The notes under the pieces: model-generated
What the model was told of the DNA's origin: nothing
What the model saw: only the letters and a program-made list of their open reading frames with translations
The model's database searches: none
Translations under genes and position numbers: made by a program
Assembly: GCA_038216655.1 (NCBI GenBank)
Contig: JBBQPZ010000006.1
Span: 62,001 to 126,000, forward strand
From: JAFDWR01 sp038216655
GTDB taxonomy: Bacteria; Armatimonadota; Fimbriimonadia; Fimbriimonadales; Fimbriimonadaceae
Reading direction: 5' to 3'
DNA: 64,000 nt
Part shown: one piece after another, positions 27,122-34,037 of the stretch
Position numbering within the stretch: the first letter of the stretch is position 1
Layout: the number at the start of each line of letters is the position of its first letter

Positions 27122-29824
27122 ATGAAAACGAATCAAATGGGTTGGATTGCCGCGGCCTTGGCCGTCGTCACCCTCGGCAACGCGCAGACCGTTCCATGTG
27201 AGACGGAGTCGGACCGAAAGCCCACATTGGTCACCCACGGAAACGTGCTGATACGCAACGCTAGGGTCCTCACCGTCTCCCACGGCACGCTCGAGAACAC
27301 CGACGTGCTCGTCAAGAACGGCAAGATCGCCCAGATCGGTAGGGGCATCAAGGTCGCTGCCAACGTGGCGGTCGTGGACGGAACGGGCAAGGTTCTCGCC
27401 CCAGGATTCGTGGATGCCCACGTTCACCGAGCTGCCGACTCGACCAACGAGGGTTCCGACAGCATCACCGACGAAGTCCGGATCCTCGACGTGCTCAATC
27501 CAAAGGCTCGCAACCTGTGGCAAGCCGTCGCGAGCGGCGAAACCAGCGGCCTGATCCTCCATGGAAGTGCGAACGCCATCGGGGGCGAGAGCCTAGTTGC
27601 TAAGTTCAAGTACAACCGACCCAGCGAAGAGCTGCTTGTGCCGGGCGCGCCCCGCATGTGTAAGTTCGCATTGGGCGAGAACGTCACCCGCTCGAACAGT
27701 GGCGGTAATACCACCCGCTTCCCGCGTAGCCGCATGGGTGTCGAGGCGGTCTACCGCCGCGCCTTCACCGAGGCTCGAGCCTATATCGCGGAGTGGGATG
27801 CGTACGACAAGGCGAAAGTCTCCAACCCGAAGACCTTGCCTCCGCGCAAAGACCTGCGTCAGGAGACGCTCGCCGACATCCTCCGCCATAAGGTCTGGGT
27901 GCAGTGCCACTCCTACCGGGCGGACGAGATCCTGATGCTCCTGAGGCTAAGTCAGGAGTTCAACTTCAAGATCGGTGCCTTCCAGCACGCGCTCGAAGCC
28001 TACAAGGTCGCCCCCGAACTCGCCGCCGCAGGAATCGGGGTCTCGACCTTCGCTGACGACTGGTCCTTCAAGCTTGAGGGCTACGACGCGATCCCCTACA
28101 ATGCGACCATGCTCACGCGCGCTGGCGTCGTGACCAGCATCAACACCGACGGCACCGGTGGCACCACCGCCATCAACGTCGATGCCGCCAAGTCGATGCG
28201 CTTCGGCGGAATGAACGAGACGGATGCCCTTAAGCTGGTCACGATCAATCCTGCCAAGGAACTCGGGATCGACAGCAAAGTCGGCAGCATCGACGTTGGG
28301 AAGGACGCCGATGTCGTGCTCTGGTCAGGACACCCGCTCAGCGTCTACGCCAAGGTCGCGATGACGTTCATCGAGGGCGAGGTCTATTTCCAGCGTCGCG
28401 ATGCTTGGGGCATCGACTCGCGTTCCTATACGCGCAATGTGCTTGAGCCGGCTAGCAACCACCCGACTCCTGAGCCTCCTCGCTCGGCGAGCACCTACGC
28501 GATCGTCGGCGGAACGGTCTATCCAGTCTCCGGCGCACCGATCACCAACGGCACCGTGATCATGAAGGACGGCAAGATCGTAGCCGTGGGTAAGGGCCTT
28601 AAGGCGCCCAAGGGAGCGGTTGTCGTCAATGCCAAGGGCATGGGCGTGTACCCCGGCTTCATCGATGGAGGCAGCACGATCGGCCTGAGCGAGGTGCCCA
28701 CCATCGGTGAGAGCGTCGACGAGCGCGAGCTCGGCGAGTATCAGCCCGACATGCTCGCGCTCACTGCCCTGCAGAGCGAGAGCGCGCACATCAACGTGAC
28801 CCGAATGACGGGCATCACCAGCGCGGTCATTCGCCCTGGAGGCGGCGTAGTCAGCGGTCGGGCTGGAATGATCAACCTCGACGGCTTCACTTGGGAGCAG
28901 CATCGCCTGAAGAGTCCGCTCGCCCTCACCGTGAACTTCCCCGGCTCAGTCGGACCCGCTCCCTTCGAGTCGGCTCTTGACGAGGATGGCGTCGACAAGC
29001 GCCGTTACGAGGACATGGGTGGTCCGCTCATGCTTCGGCACGAGCTACCCAACGAGTGGTCGGACGAGAAGCTGCCCGATCCGCCCAAGAAGGATCTCCC
29101 GAGCGAACTGCGTCCGATCGCTGACTTCTTTGACAAGGCGATCAAGTACGACAAGGATCGCACCGCCAGCCCGTCAATGAAGATCGACCCGAAGATGGAG
29201 GCCATGCGACCCTACGTCCAAGGTCGCGAGACCGTCTTCCTGAGCACCCGGACCGCCTCAAGCATTCGATCCGCGGTCGATTTCGCCCAGCGCTATCACC
29301 TCAAAGTGACCCTCGTCGGGGCCACCGAGGCGTGGAAGGAAGCGAAGCTACTCAATGCGAACCACATCCCGGTGATCATCGAGCCGGCAGGCAAGTCGAC
29401 TCTCCAGGCGAATACCCCGTCGCAAGACTGGCTTCCGTACGACACGCCTTACGTGGTCGCCGGGTTGCTTGAGAAAGCAGGGGTGAAGTTCTGCTTCCAG
29501 TCGAACGACAACGCGCAGTCGTTCGGACTTCCCTTCTGCGTCGGCGAATCCTGCGCCTTCGGCCTGAGTCGAGAAGGGGCGATCCGCGCCCTGACCCTCG
29601 GGGCCGCCGAGGTGCTTGGCGTCTCCGACAAGGTTGGCAGCCTACAGGTCGGCAAAGTCGGGAACCTGATCATCGCCGAGGGCGATCCGCTGGAGCCGTG
29701 CGGAGCCATCCGCTACGAGTTCATCAACGGCAAGCCGATGAGGCTGGAGAGCAAGTTCACGCGGCTGCGGGACGAGTACCTCGCGCGCCTGACCCCGGCC
29801 CAGCAGGCTCAAGTTCGTAAGTAG
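27122..29824 (+). CDS. Secreted double-domain amidohydrolase (one intact, one degenerate module)
   Basis: 900 residues. Signal peptide (about 1-21), then module 1 (about 35-440) with intact metal ligands: HVH in GFVDAHVHRAAD (about 98-100), His in VQCHSYR, His in FQHALEAYK, and Asp in INTDGTGG (about 341). Module 2 (about 455-890) keeps the fold borders (IVGGTVYPVSGAPITNGTVI, VGSLQVGKVGNLIIAEGDP) but has GFIDGGSTIG where HxH belongs, like the preceding gene. ATG follows that gene's stop directly and a GGAGG is 9 nt upstream, so the pair is an operon. Substrate unknown; imidazolonepropionase/prolidase-like relatives suggest peptides or cyclic amides. Confidence 0.9.
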   Translation: MKTNQMGWIAAALAVVTLGNAQTVPCETESDRKPTLVTHGNVLIRNARVLTVSHGTLENTDVLVKNGKIAQIGRGIKVAANVAVVDGTGKVLAPGFVDAHVHRAADSTNEGSDSITDEVRILDVLNPKARNLWQAVASGETSGLILHGSANAIGGESLVAKFKYNRPSEELLVPGAPRMCKFALGENVTRSNSGGNTTRFPRSRMGVEAVYRRAFTEARAYIAEWDAYDKAKVSNPKTLPPRKDLRQETLADILRHKVWVQCHSYRADEILMLLRLSQEFNFKIGAFQHALEAYKVAPELAAAGIGVSTFADDWSFKLEGYDAIPYNATMLTRAGVVTSINTDGTGGTTAINVDAAKSMRFGGMNETDALKLVTINPAKELGIDSKVGSIDVGKDADVVLWSGHPLSVYAKVAMTFIEGEVYFQRRDAWGIDSRSYTRNVLEPASNHPTPEPPRSASTYAIVGGTVYPVSGAPITNGTVIMKDGKIVAVGKGLKAPKGAVVVNAKGMGVYPGFIDGGSTIGLSEVPTIGESVDERELGEYQPDMLALTALQSESAHINVTRMTGITSAVIRPGGGVVSGRAGMINLDGFTWEQHRLKSPLALTVNFPGSVGPAPFESALDEDGVDKRRYEDMGGPLMLRHELPNEWSDEKLPDPPKKDLPSELRPIADFFDKAIKYDKDRTASPSMKIDPKMEAMRPYVQGRETVFLSTRTASSIRSAVDFAQRYHLKVTLVGATEAWKEAKLLNANHIPVIIEPAGKSTLQANTPSQDWLPYDTPYVVAGLLEKAGVKFCFQSNDNAQSFGLPFCVGESCAFGLSREGAIRALTLGAAEVLGVSDKVGSLQVGKVGNLIIAEGDPLEPCGAIRYEFINGKPMRLESKFTRLRDEYLARLTPAQQAQVRK

Positions 29825-30092
29825 CGCCACGTCTCGCCGGGTTGAGTGGGGCGGGAGCTGAGCTCCTGCCCCTTCCGGCGCACAACCATCGCAGTAAGTA
29901 GAAGGGAGTCAGGTACCGAACTCACTCGCTCAGATTCAACTCTCACTTTCTCACGCTCACTTTTCTACTCTCACTTTCTCATCTCTTCTTGGCCACGCGA
30001 TTTCGCACGAAAGTGAGTGTCTTAGGTATATAGGTTTGTTTTGACGTGGAAGTCAACCAAGTACGGTCCCAGTTCCTGCCCTCTTGCGACGG
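29825..30092. repeat. Intergenic region with dispersed (ACTCTC)-rich repeat
   Basis: 29919-29964, read on the minus strand, is AAAAGTGAGCGTGAGAAAGT...TGAATCTGAGCGAGTGAGT and closely matches 56188-56226 on the plus strand. A second pyrimidine-rich half copy follows (29965-29983). GGTATATAGG at 30025-30034 could hold a -10 element, but no gene starts downstream on that strand. Confidence 0.55.
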
Positions 30093-31061
30093 TTAGAGAG
30101 TTTTCACCGCCAACAGCGAGACAACCGAGATGAAGAGCCACAGGGCTACACCCTGAACTAAGGGTCTTGCACCGACCGCTTTCAAAGTTGCCCGACTAAT
30201 CCCCGCGCCGATTAGGAACAGGGCTCCCGCAAAACCCGCGCTCGCGACGTGCTTGACGGTCAGGGCCTGGTCGGCAATCGCCGGCACATAGCTTCGCGCG
30301 ACGCACGCAAGAAGGAAGAGCCCGATGTACCATGGAATCGGAGCCGCTTTGGTTTGTTTCTCGCCCGAGCGGCGTAGAATCGCCGCCGCGATGATTACAA
30401 TCGGGACGAGATAGAGGACACGCGAAAGCTTGACCGCCGTCGCAGTAGTGAGGGCACCCATACCAAAGGCGGTGGCCGCCCCAACGACTGACGAAACATC
30501 ATGGATCGCGATCCCCGCCCAGGTCCCGAACTGGTCGCCGGTCAGGCCGAGGGCATGCCCGATCGGCGGGAAGATCATGAGGGCCAATGCGTTCAGCAGG
30601 AATACCGTCCCCATTGCCACGGAGACATCTTCCTGCGGTGCATCGGTGACCGTCGCCATTGCGGCAATCGCGCTTCCGCCGCAGATCGCCGTCCCCGTGC
30701 TCACCAGCAGCCCAGTGAGCGGCCGCACCTTCAAGACCCGCTGGAGCCCCCAGCCCAGCAGGAACACACACGCAATCGAAGCAAGACCGAACCCAATTCC
30801 CCGTGAGCCGGCCTCCAGAACCTTATGGATGTCGAGGCTGAATCCCAGAAGCACGACCGCAGCCTGGAGCAGCACTCTGCTCACGCTTTTGGACGGCGCG
30901 CCGTAAGGATTTCCCAGGGTCAGCGCGAGCAGGACCCCGAGCACAAGGGCGACGGGGGCGACGAGGGCGAGCACTGACTCCGGCAGGGGCAGAAGCGGCG
31001 CGAGGCAGAGCACCACCGCCAGCCAAAAGAGAACGCGACTCACCACCTTATGTTGGCTCAT
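30093..31061 (-). CDS. YeiH/UPF0324-family putative sulfate exporter
   Basis: 322 residues, about ten transmembrane helices. Family landmarks include LLQAAVVLLGFSLD, GTAICGGSAIAAMATV, VFLLNALALMIFPPIGH, and GIAIHDVSSVVGAA. Members are inner-membrane proteins proposed to export sulfate or related anions; this is not proven for most. The start (31061) lies inside the 3' end of the MFS gene, a 14-nt overlap that indicates translational coupling of two transporters. Confidence 0.9.
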   Translation of the reverse strand: MSQHKVVSRVLFWLAVVLCLAPLLPLPESVLALVAPVALVLGVLLALTLGNPYGAPSKSVSRVLLQAAVVLLGFSLDIHKVLEAGSRGIGFGLASIACVFLLGWGLQRVLKVRPLTGLLVSTGTAICGGSAIAAMATVTDAPQEDVSVAMGTVFLLNALALMIFPPIGHALGLTGDQFGTWAGIAIHDVSSVVGAATAFGMGALTTATAVKLSRVLYLVPIVIIAAAILRRSGEKQTKAAPIPWYIGLFLLACVARSYVPAIADQALTVKHVASAGFAGALFLIGAGISRATLKAVGARPLVQGVALWLFISVVSLLAVKTL

Positions 31062-32304
31062 CCTCGGGCAGAGGCTGGCCCTTGGTTTCGGGCGCGAAGG
31101 GCAATGTAACGAGTCCTATAACGTAGATCGCGGAGGAAATCAGGATCCCGTACGCCACGTTCCCCTTCGTCGAATCGATCAGGCTGCCGATCACTCGAGG
31201 CATAGGGGCGGAGAAGATCCGCCCGACGTTGTAAGCCAGCCCTGCACCGGTCGCACGCAGACGCCCCGGGAAGAGCTCGGGGAAGTAAAGCACGAAGATC
31301 GCGCCAAGCCCGATCGTGAAGAAAGCGCCGATCGGTTGAAGGATCAGCAGGGCGGTTAGGGACTTCCCTCCTAACAGGGTCGTGGCCAACGCTAAGGGAG
31401 AGAGCACGAAGAAAACCGCCAACGCGTTGCGCCGGCCGATCTTGTTCGCCAGTAGAGGAGCCGCGAATACCCCGGCGAGCGTCCCGATGTGGAGCGTGAA
31501 CGTCGCGTAGCTCTTGAAGTCCTTCACGACAGCGGCGCTGAGCCCCGCGCCGGCTTGGGAAACCAGGTTTGGGAGCCAGAACGGGAGGATCCCCGCGCCC
31601 GTCACGCCGACGACCCCGATGATCATCGCCACGATCGTGCGCTTTCGCCAGCGACGATCGGCAAACAATTCGCCGATGTTGCCCGCCCTCGGGCCACTCT
31701 CGGTCCGCTTAGCCCTCTCCGGTTCCGGGATGAATAAGCGAATCAAAACCACGACGAGCGCGGGTACCGCGCCGACGAGGAAGAGAAGCCGCCATGAAGT
31801 CACCGGGATCGCCAGGTTCAACCCGGCGGCAAACCAGGGGCCGAATGCCGCTGCGCTCTGCAGGATGGCCGCCGCCTTCGGCCGGAAGAAATCGGGCAAT
31901 GCCTCGGCGACCAGGGCGGCGCCAGCGGCCCATTCCCCACCAATTCCAAGGGCGGTCAGGAAGCGTGCGATCCCAACCTGCTCGGGAGTCCGACAAAGTG
32001 CGGTGAGGCCGGTCATCGCACTGTAGAGAAGGATCGTGACGACCAGAGTGCGAGTTCTTCCCCACCGATCGGCGATGATTCCAAAAACGAGGCCACCGAT
32101 TGCCCACCCGATGAGAAACCAAGCTTGAATGGTGCCCTCGATTCCTGGGCCATACAATTTGTAGGCGGCCGCACTTCCAAGCATCTCCGCCAGCATGGAT
32201 TGCTTCGCGAACGCGAACAGCGAGGCATCCATGATGTCGAACACCCACCCCAGCCATGCGGCGAGGAGGATCAGCCATTGGATTCGGGTCAGACGGACGC
32301 TCAC
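31048..32304 (-). CDS. MFS transporter (sialate/aromatic-acid symporter type)
   Basis: 418 residues from GTG 32304, twelve transmembrane helices. The opening WLGWVFDIMDASLFAFAK and the loop GIIADRWGRTRTLVVTIL are typical of the MFS metabolite:H+ symporter group (NanT, ShiA and relatives); RIGRRNALAVFFVLS-like KIGRRNALAVF marks the second half. Substrate cannot be read. GTG is preferred over ATG 32328 because a TATACT (RC of 32314-32319) lies between them and would be the -10 box. Coupled to yeiH and divergent from plsC. Confidence 0.88.
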   Translation of the reverse strand: MSVRLTRIQWLILLAAWLGWVFDIMDASLFAFAKQSMLAEMLGSAAAYKLYGPGIEGTIQAWFLIGWAIGGLVFGIIADRWGRTRTLVVTILLYSAMTGLTALCRTPEQVGIARFLTALGIGGEWAAGAALVAEALPDFFRPKAAAILQSAAAFGPWFAAGLNLAIPVTSWRLLFLVGAVPALVVVLIRLFIPEPERAKRTESGPRAGNIGELFADRRWRKRTIVAMIIGVVGVTGAGILPFWLPNLVSQAGAGLSAAVVKDFKSYATFTLHIGTLAGVFAAPLLANKIGRRNALAVFFVLSPLALATTLLGGKSLTALLILQPIGAFFTIGLGAIFVLYFPELFPGRLRATGAGLAYNVGRIFSAPMPRVIGSLIDSTKGNVAYGILISSAIYVIGLVTLPFAPETKGQPLPEDEPT

Positions 32305-32313
32305 TATCGCGCC

Positions 32314-32337
32314 AGTATAGCGACCCATGGCTATACT
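32314..32337. promoter_or_regulatory. Symmetric divergent promoter pair (inverted TATACT boxes)
   Basis: AGTATAGC (32314-32321) and GCTATACT (32330-32337) form a perfect 8-bp inverted repeat with an 8-nt spacer. The right half is the -10 box for plsC (6 nt before GTG 32344); the left half, read on the minus strand, is the -10 box for the MFS gene (9 nt before GTG 32304). The two polymerases would overlap, so the promoters should exclude each other. Confidence 0.65.
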
Positions 32338-32343
32338 CGGCCC

Positions 32344-33006
32344 GTGGCGGCAAAACGATCCCTCTGGTATGCGTTCATTCGCACCGTGGTGCGGAACCTA
32401 TTCTTCAAGTTGCGAGCCGGCGGCTTGCGGTCTGTCGATGAAAAGAATGTACCGATGGAAGGTGGAATCATTGTCGCGCCCAATCACCTGAGCCACCTCG
32501 ATCCACCTTCCGTAGCGTGCGGGATGAAGCGTCAGTTGACGTTTATGGCCAAGGAGGAGTTGTTTCGGGGCTTCTTCGGCAAGTTGATTCGATCACTAAA
32601 CGCCTTTCCTGTCCGACGTGGAGAGACTGATACCCAGTCGATCCGGAAGAGTATCGAGTTCCTTAACGATGGCCGAGCACTGTTGATATTCCCGGAGGGA
32701 ACACGAGGCGAAGGAAAGCACCTCCTGCCGATCAACCGGGGAGTGGCGATGCTGGCCAAGCGGACCGGAGTCCCGGTCGTGCCGGTCGGCATCGTCGGGA
32801 GCCATATCATCCTGCCCAAGGGGCAGAAGAAGATCAAGCGGCACTGCCTCACGCTGGTGTACGGCGAGCCGTTTACCTACGCCTCGGTCGCCGTCCATGC
32901 CTCGGAGAAGGAGAACCGCGAGGCGTTCTCGCAAGAGCTGGCCCGACGGATCGTCGCTTTGTGCGCCAGTGAAGGCTTGACCTTGGGGATGCCGGAGGCC
33001 GAATGA
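32344..33006 (+). CDS. plsC: 1-acyl-sn-glycerol-3-phosphate acyltransferase
   Basis: Adds the second acyl chain to lysophosphatidate in phospholipid synthesis, at the inner membrane. 220 residues from GTG 32344. The catalytic HX4D is NHLSHLDP (about residue 42-49), followed by FPVRRGETD and the substrate-binding FPEGTRGEG. Start set by the TATACT box 6 nt upstream; codons further upstream are inside the divergent MFS gene. The FAD oxidoreductase gene overlaps its stop by 4 nt (ATGA). Confidence 0.93.
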   Translation: MAAKRSLWYAFIRTVVRNLFFKLRAGGLRSVDEKNVPMEGGIIVAPNHLSHLDPPSVACGMKRQLTFMAKEELFRGFFGKLIRSLNAFPVRRGETDTQSIRKSIEFLNDGRALLIFPEGTRGEGKHLLPINRGVAMLAKRTGVPVVPVGIVGSHIILPKGQKKIKRHCLTLVYGEPFTYASVAVHASEKENREAFSQELARRIVALCASEGLTLGMPEAE

Positions 33007-34028
33007 AGGTTGCGGTAGTGGGCAGTGGGATTGTCGGTAGCAGCGTAGCGTGGAGGCTGGCGCAGCGAGGGCTTCAGGTGACGATGTTCGATGCCCGTCC
33101 GGTCGGTCACATTCATGGATCATCCCATGGACGCTCCCGCATCGTCCGGCGAACCTACGCCGATCCCTTCTATACCGCCATCATGACCGAGGCCTATCCT
33201 ATGTGGTCCGAGGTTTGCCGACTGTCGGTCGAGCCTATGTTCTATGAGTGCGGACTGCTTCTTTTTGGCCAAGAGGATAGCTCCATGCTCGCCGAGGCGG
33301 AAGAAGCGATGACCGAGGAACGTGTCCGATTCGAAACGGTTTCCACTGTACCGAATGGTCCGGCGCTTCAGGAGGGTGAAATGGGGCTCTCCGTTCCGGA
33401 AGGGGGCTGGGTTCGAGCCGACCTTGCACTCGATGCCATCCGAAACGCTTCGATAGAGTTGGGGGCCAAGTTCACCCAACGTCCATGCAAAACTCCCGAC
33501 GATTTCCAAGACTTCGACCGATTCGTCGTCGCCCCAGGCCCCTGGATCAAGGACTGGGTTCCTGAGCTCGACGTCACCACCACCCGCCAGACATTCGCTT
33601 ACGCTCAGACCGAGGGTCCCGTCGGTGGGCCCGTCTGGATCCACGACTGCAACGAGCTCTTCTACGGGTTCCCATCCGAGCCGGGAATGAGTAGCGTCAA
33701 GATCGGTGTCCACGTTCCTGGCGAAGAGATCGACCCACAAACGGCTGATCTCTTGCCTGGTTCTGAGCACCTCGATGCCATTCGGAGAGAAGCCGACATT
33801 CGATTCCCCACTCTCGATGTCCCCATAGAGGGCCATCGCTGCATCTACACCTCCACCGCGGACGAAGACTTCCGGATCGGCTACCTCGGCGAGAAGGGGA
33901 TGTTCCTCTCGGCGTGCTCGGGGCACGCCTTCAAGATGGGGCCGTGGCTCGGGAAGCTGATGGCCGACTTGATTGAGGAAAAGCAGCATCTCGACGCGTG
34001 GCCGAGGTTTGCCTTCCCCCGCGTGTAA
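33003..34028 (+). CDS. FAD-dependent oxidoreductase (monomeric sarcosine oxidase-like)
   Basis: 341 residues of the DAO/MSOX fold. The N-terminal dinucleotide-binding loop is VVGSGIVGSSVAWRLAQRG, followed by the MSOX hallmark HGSSHGRSRIVRRTY, in which family members normally attach FAD. The C-terminal Cys in FLSACSGHAFKMGPWLG fits the covalent FAD cysteine of MSOX/N-methyltryptophan oxidase. It oxidises a secondary or N-methyl amine; the substrate is not determined. Translationally coupled to plsC by an ATGA overlap. Confidence 0.9.
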   Translation: MKVAVVGSGIVGSSVAWRLAQRGLQVTMFDARPVGHIHGSSHGRSRIVRRTYADPFYTAIMTEAYPMWSEVCRLSVEPMFYECGLLLFGQEDSSMLAEAEEAMTEERVRFETVSTVPNGPALQEGEMGLSVPEGGWVRADLALDAIRNASIELGAKFTQRPCKTPDDFQDFDRFVVAPGPWIKDWVPELDVTTTRQTFAYAQTEGPVGGPVWIHDCNELFYGFPSEPGMSSVKIGVHVPGEEIDPQTADLLPGSEHLDAIRREADIRFPTLDVPIEGHRCIYTSTADEDFRIGYLGEKGMFLSACSGHAFKMGPWLGKLMADLIEEKQHLDAWPRFAFPRV

Positions 34029-34031
34029 ACT
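34026..34031 (+). promoter_or_regulatory. Start-proximal -10 box (TAAACT) overlapping a stop codon
   Basis: The TAA stop of the FAD oxidoreductase gene is the first half of TAAACT; 6 nt later comes ATG 34038. Confidence 0.6.
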
Positions 34032-34037
34032 CCGCGA

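Noticed and set aside
25805..27562. 585-codon open frame on the minus strand opposite the amidohydrolase genes
   Set aside because: Composition follows the codon positions of the plus-strand genes, no start signal or domain, and the plus-strand proteins are clear.
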